The notes beneath the pieces are model-generated. The model made no database searches. It worked only from the letters and a program-made list of their open reading frames with translations, and was not told where the DNA came from. 64,000 bases of DNA. Source: Sutcliffiella horikoshii. GTDB taxonomy: Bacteria; Bacillota; Bacilli; Bacillales; Bacillaceae_I. Of the stretch, positions 1-7,446 are shown piece after piece. The position numbers and the translations under genes were made by a program. The stretch spans positions 434,001-498,000 of the forward strand of contig NZ_RXZI01000003.1 in the NCBI RefSeq assembly GCF_021991925.1, read 5' to 3'. Within the stretch, counting starts at the first letter, position 1. Each line of letters starts with the position of its first letter.

Positions 1-915
1 GGTACCACTGCGGTTCAATCCTTTAGTCTTGAGATAAAAGAAGGGGAGTTCTTTGTTTTAATAGGACCGAGTGGATGTGGGAAAACCACCACCCTGAAAA
101 TGATTAATCGATTACATAATGTAACGGATGGAGATATCCTTATTGATGGGAAAAGTATCTCTGATCATAATATTCATGAGCTGCGCTGGAATATCGGGTA
201 TGTACTACAGCAGATTGCATTGTTTCCTCATATGACCATCGAGGAGAATATTTCAATCGTCCCGGAGCTTAAGTCATGGAAAAAGGGGGATATCTCTAAG
301 CGTGTGGATGAACTTCTTGACCTGGTTGGATTAGATCCATCTACATATAAAAAGCGAAAACCATCTGAATTGTCTGGAGGGCAACAACAGCGTGTTGGCG
401 TGGCAAGAGCTCTAGCGGCAAACCCCCCCATCATTTTGATGGACGAGCCATTCAGTGCACTTGATCCTCTAAGCAGAGAGCAATTGCAACAAGATTTTCT
501 GCGATTGAAGGAAAAAATTCAAAAAACCATCGTCTTTGTCACACATGATATGAACGAAGCATTGACGTTAGGGGACAGGATCTGCCTGATGAAGGATGGG
601 GAAACCGTGCAAGTGGGAACACCCGAAGAGTTTATGAACCAGCCAAAGAATGACTTTGTAAAATCTTTCATCGGCAACAGACGTAGTGTTCTTCAGCTGC
701 CATTGGAAGAATTATTGGAGGACCTGCAACTGAATCCACCTTTGACTCCAGCTAGGGAAGTGGATAGCAGTACCACTCTTGGTGAAGCATTGGCGGTAAT
801 AGCCGATGAAAAAGCCCTCACCATAATGCGTAAGGGTGAACCGGTCGGAATCCTTACAAATGATATGGTCCTGCATTTCCTTCATGTACATAGCCAGGAA
901 GGAGGGCTAGTATAA
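1..915 (+). CDS. ABC importer ATP-binding protein, osmoprotectant/ergothioneine type (5' end cut by window)
   Basis: Reading frame 1 is open from the first base, so the gene begins before the window. It is the cytoplasmic ATPase that powers the permease encoded next. Visible motifs are the Walker A GPSGCGKTT (nt 67-93), the signature LSGGQQQRVGVARAL, Walker B IILMDEPFSALDP and the H-loop VTHD. The C-terminal tail after the ATPase core (about 85 residues) keeps only a degenerate stretch resembling part of a CBS domain, shorter than the two CBS domains of OpuCA. The stop TAA shares one base with the next ATG, implying translational coupling. By family it belongs to the quaternary-amine importers (OpuC, BilE/EgtU); the exact substrate cannot be read from the ATPase. 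Confidence 0.9.
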   Translation, partial: GTTAVQSFSLEIKEGEFFVLIGPSGCGKTTTLKMINRLHNVTDGDILIDGKSISDHNIHELRWNIGYVLQQIALFPHMTIEENISIVPELKSWKKGDISKRVDELLDLVGLDPSTYKKRKPSELSGGQQQRVGVARALAANPPIILMDEPFSALDPLSREQLQQDFLRLKEKIQKTIVFVTHDMNEALTLGDRICLMKDGETVQVGTPEEFMNQPKNDFVKSFIGNRRSVLQLPLEELLEDLQLNPPLTPAREVDSSTTLGEALAVIADEKALTIMRKGEPVGILTNDMVLHFLHVHSQEGGLV

Positions 916-2438
916 TGACATTTCTTCAGGATTTATATGCTGCCCGTGGCGACCAGCTATGGACCGCCCTGCTCGAACATATTCAAATTTCCGTGATAGC
1001 CCTTGCCATTGCGGTATTCATATCTGTTCCACTGGGTGTTTTCTTAACGAGAAAGGAAAAGATAGCAGAACCCATTATCGGTGTGACTGCAGTTTTACAG
1101 ACCATTCCATCTCTTGCTTTATTAGGTTTGCTCATCCCACTTGTTGGAATTGGATTTGTGCCAGCGGTCATTGCATTATTCTTATATGCACTTCTTCCAA
1201 TCTTGAGAAATACCTATACCGGGATAAAGGAAGTGGATCCTTCCTTACGCGAAGCTGCTAAAGCGATGGGAATGACCTCCATGAAAAGGTTATTCCGGGT
1301 AGAGTTGCCGCTTGCTTTACCGGTGATCATGGCTGGAATTCGGACTGCAATGGTCTTGATTATCGGAACGGCAACGATTGTCGCCTTGATTGGAGCCGGA
1401 GGGCTGGGAAGTCTCATCCTTCTTGGAATCGATCGGAATGACAATGCCCTAATTCTATTGGGAGCAATACCGGCAGCACTCCTGGCCATCCTTTTTGATA
1501 TTGTGTTAAGAATGATTGAAAGGGCTGCTAAAAAAGGTTCTGGAAAAAAAGCCATGATTATTGGCATCGTGGTGGTTCTCCTTTTCCTATCCCCATTTGC
1601 AATAATAAAAGCCACCGAAGCAGATCTTGTCATCAGTGGTAAAATAGGAGCGGAACCGGATATTATCATTAACATGTACAAATTATTGATTGAAGAAGAT
1701 ACAGACTTACGTGTGGAATTACGCCCTTCGCTTGGGAATACAAGCTTTGTGTATAGAGCATTGAAGAATGGGGATATCGATATTTACCCCGAGTATTCCG
1801 GAACGGCCATCATGACCCTGTTGGAACAAGAACCGGTAAGCATCGATGACGAAGAAGTATTTGAACAAGCGAAAAAAGGACTGTTGGAACAGGACGAACT
1901 GGTTTTCTTGCAACCAATGGGCTTTAACAACACTTATGCTTTAGCTGTCCCAGAGGAGTTTGCAGAAACAAATGACATAAACACCATCACAGACCTCGAT
2001 GGAGCAAAAAATGAAATAAAAGCAGGGTTCACCCTTGAATTTTCTGACCGTGAAGATGGCTATCTTGGGATTCAGGAAGTGTATGGCATTACCTTCCCCA
2101 ACCTCACAACCATGCAGGCTAAGCTAAGGTACCAGGCGGTGGAAAGTGGAGATGTCAACCTGGTGGACGCATACTCGACAGATGCAGAAATTAAACAATT
2201 CGACCTCCGGGTACTCGAAGATGATAAAAACCTCTTCCCACCATATCAAGGAGCCGCACTACTTAGAAAAGAAACCCTTGATGAGCACCCTGAACTTGAA
2301 GACATCCTAAACAAATTAGAAGACCAAATCAATGATGACGAAATGCGAGATATGAACTACCAGGTAACGGTAGAAGGGAAAACAACCTATGAAGTAGCTA
2401 AAGAGTTCCTTGAAAATAAAGGACTTTTAGGCGAATAA
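915..2438 (+). CDS. ABC importer permease fused to substrate-binding protein
   Basis: A 507-residue fusion. Residues about 1-215 are a BPD_transp_1 permease with several membrane segments and the EAA-type loop (DPSLREAAKAMGM). After one further membrane anchor (about 214-232), residues about 235-507 are an OpuAC-type substrate-binding domain facing outward (SGKIGAEPDIIINMYKLLI, IYPEYSGTA). In B. subtilis OpuB/OpuC these are separate genes. The fused form is known from Listeria BilEB and the ergothioneine importer EgtU, as well as choline/betaine importers of lactic acid bacteria. I infer import of a quaternary amine (betaine, choline or ergothioneine). A Rho-independent terminator follows directly, so it is the last gene of the operon. 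Confidence 0.88.
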   Translation: MTFLQDLYAARGDQLWTALLEHIQISVIALAIAVFISVPLGVFLTRKEKIAEPIIGVTAVLQTIPSLALLGLLIPLVGIGFVPAVIALFLYALLPILRNTYTGIKEVDPSLREAAKAMGMTSMKRLFRVELPLALPVIMAGIRTAMVLIIGTATIVALIGAGGLGSLILLGIDRNDNALILLGAIPAALLAILFDIVLRMIERAAKKGSGKKAMIIGIVVVLLFLSPFAIIKATEADLVISGKIGAEPDIIINMYKLLIEEDTDLRVELRPSLGNTSFVYRALKNGDIDIYPEYSGTAIMTLLEQEPVSIDDEEVFEQAKKGLLEQDELVFLQPMGFNNTYALAVPEEFAETNDINTITDLDGAKNEIKAGFTLEFSDREDGYLGIQEVYGITFPNLTTMQAKLRYQAVESGDVNLVDAYSTDAEIKQFDLRVLEDDKNLFPPYQGAALLRKETLDEHPELEDILNKLEDQINDDEMRDMNYQVTVEGKTTYEVAKEFLENKGLLGE

Positions 2439-2446
2439 ACGAAAAA

Positions 2447-2473
2447 ACTAGGCTAAGCGGCCTAGTTTTTTTG
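2447..2473 (+). terminator. Rho-independent terminator of the ABC importer operon
   Basis: A 7-bp GC-containing stem (ACTAGGC / GCCTAGT) with a 6-base loop is followed by a run of seven T, nine bases after the permease stop codon. Confidence 0.85.
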
Positions 2474-2529
2474 ATTGCTATTAAAAAGTAAGGAGTTGTA
2501 CGAAAAAGCAATAAAGTTTACAAAAAAAC

Positions 2530-3417
2530 TTAATCAATGAGAACGGATAATTCATCAATTTTTTCTTTAATATGTTTAACAAACACCTTGTTTTCCTGAA
2601 TCATAAAAATTTGAATAGATTTGTTATAGTATTCAATGGCAATGTCATGATTCAGTAGAAGGCTGAAATTGTAGCCAATATGGTAGTATAGGTTGCCTAA
2701 ACCATATAAGCTGTTCTGGCTTACACACCATTTTACAGCCTGCTTACATGTTTCGTTAGATTCTTCTAATTTGTTCATTCTTGTTAATGTTTTTGCCTTA
2801 TTGTATAAAATTTTTGTTTTAATTGTTGGATCGTGATGGTAAGGGATTTTCATATAGCTATTAATAGCAAGGTTGAATATTTTTAAAGCTTCATCGAAAT
2901 TTTTAGTTTCGAAATGAACAATTGCCATGCTGTTAAGGATTTCGATTTCTCTTTCTCCTAACAATTTTGAAGTCATTTTTGTTAGGTCAAGGGCACTTTG
3001 TAATAGTCGTAAAGCCTCGCGTTTATTCTTTTTTAAATGATAGACACAAACACCTTCAGTAGATAGGAGAAATTGCTTGTTTTTACGATTGTTGACGAAT
3101 AGAGGATTTTTTCTCTCATTCTCGACTATAGTGTAAACTTCTTCAAATTCACTGCGATTTAGTAATTCTTTAACTTGTGTAAAAACCTCATTTACGTAGG
3201 AAAGTTGAGGGTTTGTAGCTAAATCATAAAAATAATTTATATCCACCCCAAGCCTTTCTGCTATATAATATAATGTGTTAGCAAGAGGATACACTTCCCC
3301 CTTCTCAATCTTACTGATCTGTGATTGTGTACAGATCCCTTCACTCAACTCAGCTTGTGATAAGTTTAGTGCAGATCGCAGGATTTTTATCTCTTTCCCA
3401 ATTAACGAAAAATCCAC
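2530..3417 (-). CDS. PlcR-like quorum-sensing regulator (XRE helix-turn-helix plus TPR repeats)
   Basis: A 295-residue protein with an XRE helix-turn-helix at about residues 6-60 (NLSQAELSEGICTQSQISKI) and then helical TPR-like repeats to the end. This is the layout and length of RRNPP peptide-sensing regulators, closest by eye to PlcR of the Bacillus cereus group (about 285 residues). PlcR binds a re-imported peptide in its TPR domain and then activates transcription. The neighbour in the opposite direction (3617-3739) encodes a short exported peptide with a PapR-like tail, which supports this class. The two genes are divergent, whereas papR follows plcR in the same direction in B. cereus. 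The true target genes are unknown; it could also be an NprR- or PrgX-like member. Confidence 0.8.
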   Translation of the reverse strand: MDFSLIGKEIKILRSALNLSQAELSEGICTQSQISKIEKGEVYPLANTLYYIAERLGVDINYFYDLATNPQLSYVNEVFTQVKELLNRSEFEEVYTIVENERKNPLFVNNRKNKQFLLSTEGVCVYHLKKNKREALRLLQSALDLTKMTSKLLGEREIEILNSMAIVHFETKNFDEALKIFNLAINSYMKIPYHHDPTIKTKILYNKAKTLTRMNKLEESNETCKQAVKWCVSQNSLYGLGNLYYHIGYNFSLLLNHDIAIEYYNKSIQIFMIQENKVFVKHIKEKIDELSVLID

Positions 3418-3498
3418 AATATATCACATCCTAACTAATAAAATATTCCTAGAGTTATAATTTGAATCGAAAATCGTAGTAAACAGAAGGAAAACATA

Positions 3499-3515
3499 GA
3501 TTTGTTCAAGAAATC
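3499..3515. promoter_or_regulatory. 17-bp palindrome, candidate operator of the PlcR-like regulator
   Basis: GATTTGTTCAAGAAATC reads as GATTT-n-TT-n-AA-n-AAATC, a palindrome with one mismatched pair around a central C at 3507. It lies between the divergent regulator and peptide genes, about 60 bp upstream of the predicted start of the peptide transcript, a normal place for an activator site. It is not the B. cereus PlcR box. Binding is inference. Confidence 0.4.
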
Positions 3516-3531
3516 ATACGATAACGGGGAA

Positions 3532-3559
3532 TTTGCGTTTTTTAAATATAGTGTAAAAT
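3532..3559 (+). promoter_or_regulatory. Candidate SigA promoter of the peptide gene
   Basis: A -10 like TAAAAT (3554-3559) follows a weak -35 (TTTGCG/TTGCGT) at 15-16 bp spacing. A poor -35 fits a promoter that needs an activator. Confidence 0.4.
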
Positions 3560-3616
3560 ACTTATTAAAGATAGCATTAAAGAAATTCAAATAAAAAGTA
3601 GAAAGAGGTTATGATA

Positions 3617-3739
3617 ATGAAGAAGTTCATCTTAACATTTCTAGTAGTTTCCTTAACGTTGTTTGGCGCAAGTGCAGTTACTTCTCATGCTGGTCCTTCA
3701 GAAGATTATAAAACGAATGAGTTACCACCACTTTATTAA
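3617..3739 (+). CDS. Exported signalling peptide precursor, PapR-like
   Basis: A 40-residue ORF. It has a Sec signal peptide: MKKF, a hydrophobic core, then ASAVTSHA ending near residue 25. A short polar tail ends ...TNELPPLY-stop. PapR precursors of the B. cereus group have the same layout and end in ADLPFEF-like heptapeptides, so NELPPLY is the likely mature signal. An in-frame ATG lies at 3611, but AGAGG at 3604-3608 is 2 bases from it and 8 bases from the ATG at 3617, so 3617 is preferred. It diverges from the PlcR-like regulator and precedes a 78-residue ORF by 30 bases without a terminator. The family assignment is inference from layout and context; the peptide is too short for certainty. 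Confidence 0.72.
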   Translation: MKKFILTFLVVSLTLFGASAVTSHAGPSEDYKTNELPPLY

Positions 3740-3769
3740 TTTATTAAATTAAAAAGGAAGGTTGATATC

Positions 3770-4006
3770 ATGTCGACGACAAGTACGAACACTTTTGAGC
3801 TTACTTGCTTTTGGTTTATCGTAGTAGATCGTGAGCAAAAGGCACGTAGGCATTACCGGGTTGCCCAGCTTGTGGATTACAAAAATAAAACATATGCAGA
3901 AGTCTCTAAGTGGTTTGAAACATTGTTTCAAGAGTACAGTGTAGTCAAAGTGGGCAAAGGTACCATCCCTTCCAAATTGAAAAAATACCCCTATATTCAA
4001 TACTAA
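3770..4006 (+). CDS. Unknown 78-residue protein downstream of the signalling peptide
   Basis: I do not recognise this protein. It is rich in aromatic and basic residues (FELTCFWFIVVDREQKARRHYRV), has no clear signal peptide or membrane span, and ends KYPYIQY. AAGGAAGG at 3752-3759 is a good ribosome site about 10 bases upstream of the ATG. It follows the peptide gene by 30 bases and is closed by a strong terminator, so the two are probably one transcript. It may be a target or accessory of the quorum-sensing pair, but nothing in the sequence gives its activity. Confidence 0.6.
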   Translation: MSTTSTNTFELTCFWFIVVDREQKARRHYRVAQLVDYKNKTYAEVSKWFETLFQEYSVVKVGKGTIPSKLKKYPYIQY

Positions 4007-4007
4007 G

Positions 4008-4036
4008 ATCTTCCTACTTCGTTAGGAAGATTTTTC
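4008..4036 (+). terminator. Rho-independent terminator after the peptide/78-residue ORF unit
   Basis: Stem ATCTTCCTA / TAGGAAGAT around CTTCGT, followed by TTTTT. Confidence 0.88.
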
Positions 4037-4164
4037 TGTTCTTTAGGTTGAACATTTGTTCTTATTGAAATTGTACCATTAATCGTCAGAATTGGCACAT
4101 TATTTATGTTTTTTAGGAATAGTTAGTATGACACTTAATTTTGGATTTATTTTGAAGTGTACTT

Positions 4165-4194
4165 GCACACGTAAGCCTTTTCCTACATAAGAAT
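4165..4194 (+). promoter_or_regulatory. Candidate sporulation promoter (SigE/SigK type) of sigK
   Basis: GCACAC (4165-4170) and CATAAGAAT (4186-4194) are spaced by 15 bp, resembling the mother-cell consensus (-35 around AC, -10 CATAnnnTA). It lies 44 bp before the sigK start. Weak by itself; supported by the known control of sigK in the mother cell. Confidence 0.4.
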
Positions 4195-4237
4195 TATTAC
4201 TAGGCTCTTGCCTAAGCATTTCTATGGAGGTGAAAGT

Positions 4238-4951
4238 GTGTCAAGCATACTAGCATCGGTAGGATACTTAATCAAAGAACTTGTTTTCCTAGTTTCTTAT
4301 GTCAAAAACAATGCATTTCCACAACCATTGTCATCTGGGGATGAAGCGAAATACCTGAAATTGATGGCAGAGGGGAATGAAGAGGCAAGGAATCTACTTA
4401 TTGAACATAACTTGCGGCTTGTGGCACATATTGTAAAAAAGTTTGAAAATACCGGGGAAGATTCGGAAGATTTGATTTCCATCGGGACAATCGGGTTGAT
4501 CAAAGCGATTGAAAGTTTCCACTCAGGAAAGGGGACAAAGCTAGCGACCTATGCAGCTCGTTGTATTGAAAATGAAATACTGATGCATCTTCGGGCTTTA
4601 AAGAAAACAAAGAAGGATGTGTCGTTGCATGATCCGATTGGTCAAGACAAGGAAGGGAACGAAATTAGCCTGATAGACGTATTGAAATCGGAATCCGAAG
4701 ACGTGATTGATACCATCCAGCTAAATATGGAGCTTGAAAAGATCAAGGTGTATATTGATGTCCTTGATGAAAGAGAGCGTGAGGTGATTGTGGGACGTTT
4801 TGGTCTCGACTTGAAAGATGAGAAGACGCAGCGGGAAATAGCCAAAGAACTTGGTATCTCTAGAAGCTACGTATCTCGGATCGAAAAGCGGGCCCTCATG
4901 AAAATGTTCCACGAATTCTACCGAGCTGAAAAAGAAAAGAAAAAACAATAG
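4238..4951 (+). CDS. sigK: Sporulation sigma factor SigK (pro-form), uninterrupted gene
   Basis: SigK directs late mother-cell transcription during sporulation (spore coat, cortex, germination genes). The sequence is nearly that of B. subtilis Sig[31 protein letters not shown], region 2 [20 protein letters not shown], and region 4 [20 protein letters not shown]. Starting at GTG 4238 (GGAGG at 4226-4230), the first 20 residues are a hydrophobic pro-sequence ending LVFLVS before Tyr21. That matches the processing site used by SpoIVFB. The gene is one continuous frame, so there is no skin-type element splitting it as in B. subtilis 168. The frame stays open upstream to TTG 4208, but that start lacks a ribosome site. 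Confidence 0.96.
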   Translation: MSSILASVGYLIKELVFLVSYVKNNAFPQPLSSGDEAKYLKLMAEGNEEARNLLIEHNLRLVAHIVKKFENTGEDSEDLISIGTIGLIKAIESFHSGKGTKLATYAARCIENEILMHLRALKKTKKDVSLHDPIGQDKEGNEISLIDVLKSESEDVIDTIQLNMELEKIKVYIDVLDEREREVIVGRFGLDLKDEKTQREIAKELGISRSYVSRIEKRALMKMFHEFYRAEKEKKKQ

Positions 4952-4963
4952 AATCATAACCTT

Positions 4964-4997
4964 AAACCCCTTGGTTGCAAACAGCTCCAAGGGGTTT
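4964..4997 (+). terminator. Terminator-like hairpin after sigK
   Basis: Perfect 11-bp stem AAACCCCTTGG / CCAAGGGGTTT with a 12-base loop, but only three T follow, so termination may be weak. Confidence 0.65.
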
Positions 4998-5021
4998 CGA
5001 CGTGAAGGTAAGAATTCCTTT

Positions 5022-5037
5022 GAGGGTCTGACCCCTC
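5022..5037. repeat. Short palindromic repeat with GGGTCTGACCC core
   Basis: GAGGGTCTGACCCCTC. The same core recurs with longer arms at 21154-21178. Both are intergenic. Confidence 0.55.
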
Positions 5038-5179
5038 TTAGAAATTTAATTCCCCAGTAACCAAAATGTAATGAACAAATTGAAATTTTTCCCCGGTTTC
5101 TCCGCGTTTGCCCTGTCTCTTTTTTGGGATGTGCATATGGTAGTAGTGTAGATACCTAGTTAGGAAAGGGGTTGTTGGT

Positions 5180-5338
5180 ATGTACGGGTACCCTGGGTTT
5201 GGTTGTTGTCCTCCTCCATATCCAAGACCATATGGACCTGGATTCTATGGTGGATGGGTGTATGGCCTTCTGGTTATTCTGTTTATCTTGTTGCTTATCG
5301 GCGGCGCTTACTATTGCAAAAATCACCTTTATAGATAA
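5180..5338 (+). CDS. Small YjcZ-like sporulation-type membrane protein
   Basis: A 52-residue protein. Residues 1-25 are Tyr/Gly/Pro/Cys-rich (MYGYPGFGCCPPPYPRPYG), residues about 28-43 form a single hydrophobic helix (YGLLVILFILLLIGGAYY), and a short basic tail follows. The pattern matches the tiny YjcZ-type sporulation proteins of bacilli, which are mostly a glycine/tyrosine stretch plus one membrane helix. The ATG follows AGGAAAGGGG by several bases, and a strong terminator overlaps the stop codon, so it is probably monocistronic. The location just downstream of sigK fits a spore role. The function is unknown and the assignment rests on composition and topology. Confidence 0.65.
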   Translation: MYGYPGFGCCPPPYPRPYGPGFYGGWVYGLLVILFILLLIGGAYYCKNHLYR

Positions 5339-5366
5339 GCTTATGCTCTCGGGCATAGGCTTTTTC
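5337..5366 (+). terminator. Rho-independent terminator
   Basis: 10-bp stem AAGCTTATGC / GCATAGGCTT with a 6-base loop, then TTTTT; its left arm includes the last bases of the small ORF. Confidence 0.85.
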
Positions 5367-5480
5367 TTACCGAAACTTCGTAATACGAAAATTACGTATG
5401 CCAAATAGTTTGGAATTGTAGAAATATTTACACACTTCGTTTATAATGAAACCATAATGCCAAAAGGGGGACATTACAAC

Positions 5481-7259
5481 GTGACTACTAAAACTTATAG
5501 TGAAACTTGGGATTTAGAAGTATTTTTCCAAGGTGGAAGTAACTCAAAAGAATTTTATACATATCTATCTGAAATCCAAACAGAATTAGATCAGTTCGAA
5601 CAACAAATTCAACAATTTTCAACGGACTCCCTGGAAGACGTACTGGCTTCCTACGAAAGTGTAGTGAAGAAAGTGGTACAAGCTTCCGCATTCATCAGCT
5701 GTCTGCTTGCCCAGGACGTAAAGGATAAGTCGGCTTCCCAATTGCAAGGGAAAGTGGCACAATTACATGCAAAGTTGCAAGTTCAGTTAGGCGCCTTAGA
5801 TGAGAAACTCGTGGGTATAGATGAGGTATCGTGGTCAAAGCTTATTCAAAAGGATGTTTTTCAGCCATTAGAATACGTTTTAAATGAAAGAAGACGCAGA
5901 GCGGGAGATAAACTGCCGGCTGCGCAGGAAAAATTGATTACATCCCTAGCAGTTGACGGTTATCATGCCTGGGGTAAGCTTTACAACTCTATTGTCGGTA
6001 CCATTAAAATCCCTGTGGAAGAAAACGGGGAAGTAAAAGAACTTTCAGTAGGACAAGCACAAAATCGCTTTTCAAATGGCGATCGTGAAGTCAGGAAAAA
6101 AGTATCAGCTGCATGGAAGAAGGCTTGGGAAGGCCAAGCGGAAACCATTGGAGCGGCATTAAACCATCTTGGAGGCTTCCGTTTGCAAGTATATGAGCAA
6201 CGTGGTTGGGATTCTGTGTTGAAAGAACCACTTGAAAACAACCGAATGAAACAGGAAACACTTGATATGATGTGGCAGGTCATCACTGATCATAAAGGTA
6301 CACTGAAGAAATATCTTGAGCGCAAGGCCGAGCTTTTAGGTCTGGAAAAGTTGAACATGTATGATGTGTCCGCACCTCTATCTGCTGAAGAAACCATTCT
6401 TTCCTATCAAGAAGGGGCAGAATTTATCATAGAACAATTCTCCAAGTTCGGTCCGGAGCTTACTGAATTCACGAAACAATCATTTGAAGACCGCTGGATT
6501 GAAGCGGAAGATAGAGCGGGGAAACGCCCTGGTGGCTTCTGCACAAGCTTCCCTGTATCTGGCCAATCTAGAATCTTTATGACTTATTCTGGTACGCTGT
6601 CCAATGTCTCTACATTGGCTCATGAGTTGGGTCATGCATTCCATCAGCATGCCATGCATGGAGTGCCGACATTAAACCGCTTCTATGCAAGCAATGTGGC
6701 GGAAACGGCGTCCACATTCGCTGAAATGATTGTTGCGGATGCAGCTGTAAAGTATGCAAAGGACGAACAAGAGAAGATTTCCCTGCTTGAAGACAAGATT
6801 CAACGCAGCGTTGCATTCTACATGAATATCCATGCCCGCTTCCTGTTTGAAACAAGATTCTACGATGAGCGTAAAAATGGACTGGTAAGTGTGGAAAGAC
6901 TGAATGAGTTGATGGTAGAGGCACAAAAAGAAGCTTATTGTGATGCATTGGGAGAATACGACACAACGTTCTGGGCTTCCAAAATGCACTTCTTTATTAC
7001 TCAGGTTCCTTTCTACAACTTCCCGTATACATTCGGTTATTTGTTCTCATTAGGCATCTATACACAAGCATTGGAAGAAGGAACTAATTACGAAGAGAAA
7101 TACATCGCTCTACTAAAAGACACTGCATCCATGACAGTGGAGGATCTCGCGATGAAGCACCTTGGAGTCGATCTGACTCAACGTGACTTCTGGGAAAAGG
7201 CGGTAAAGAAATCCCTAGAAGACGTCGAGGAATTTTTACAACTCACAAAAAATTCATAA
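5481..7259 (+). CDS. pepF: M3 family oligoendopeptidase F
   Basis: A zinc metallopeptidase of about 592 residues that cuts short peptides in the cytoplasm. The HELGHAFH zinc motif (near nt 6622) with a downstream ETASTFAEM glutamate ligand is diagnostic of family M3. The N-terminal half is the helical M3 oligoendopeptidase domain. The frame opens at ATG 5457, but AAAGGGGG at 5463-5470 is followed 10 bases later by GTG 5481, giving the normal N-terminus (TTKTYSETWDLE); the GTG is preferred. It is flanked by terminators and so stands alone. Its relation to B. subtilis YjbG/PepF paralogues cannot be settled by eye. Confidence 0.93.
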   Translation: MTTKTYSETWDLEVFFQGGSNSKEFYTYLSEIQTELDQFEQQIQQFSTDSLEDVLASYESVVKKVVQASAFISCLLAQDVKDKSASQLQGKVAQLHAKLQVQLGALDEKLVGIDEVSWSKLIQKDVFQPLEYVLNERRRRAGDKLPAAQEKLITSLAVDGYHAWGKLYNSIVGTIKIPVEENGEVKELSVGQAQNRFSNGDREVRKKVSAAWKKAWEGQAETIGAALNHLGGFRLQVYEQRGWDSVLKEPLENNRMKQETLDMMWQVITDHKGTLKKYLERKAELLGLEKLNMYDVSAPLSAEETILSYQEGAEFIIEQFSKFGPELTEFTKQSFEDRWIEAEDRAGKRPGGFCTSFPVSGQSRIFMTYSGTLSNVSTLAHELGHAFHQHAMHGVPTLNRFYASNVAETASTFAEMIVADAAVKYAKDEQEKISLLEDKIQRSVAFYMNIHARFLFETRFYDERKNGLVSVERLNELMVEAQKEAYCDALGEYDTTFWASKMHFFITQVPFYNFPYTFGYLFSLGIYTQALEEGTNYEEKYIALLKDTASMTVEDLAMKHLGVDLTQRDFWEKAVKKSLEDVEEFLQLTKNS

Positions 7260-7264
7260 AGTAA

Positions 7265-7301
7265 AGAGGAATTTCCGCACAAAGGAGATTCCTCTTTTTT
7301 T
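7265..7301 (+). terminator. Rho-independent terminator of pepF
   Basis: Imperfect stem beginning AGAGGAAT and closing ATTCCTCT, followed by seven T. Confidence 0.85.
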
Positions 7302-7446
7302 GGGTTGGTGGCAGTCTGAACTAAAAATTATTAGTGTAGTGGCCGGTCAAATGTTATAATATCACTCATGGAGTCAAGTAGACGGTAGATAATAGGAAAA
7401 AAACCAACCTTTAATATAGATAGAATCAAACTTGGAGGAATGCGAA

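Noticed and set aside
3418-3616. B. cereus-type PlcR box (TATGnAnnnnTnCATA)
   Set aside because: No match in the intergenic region; only the different palindrome at 3499-3515 was found.
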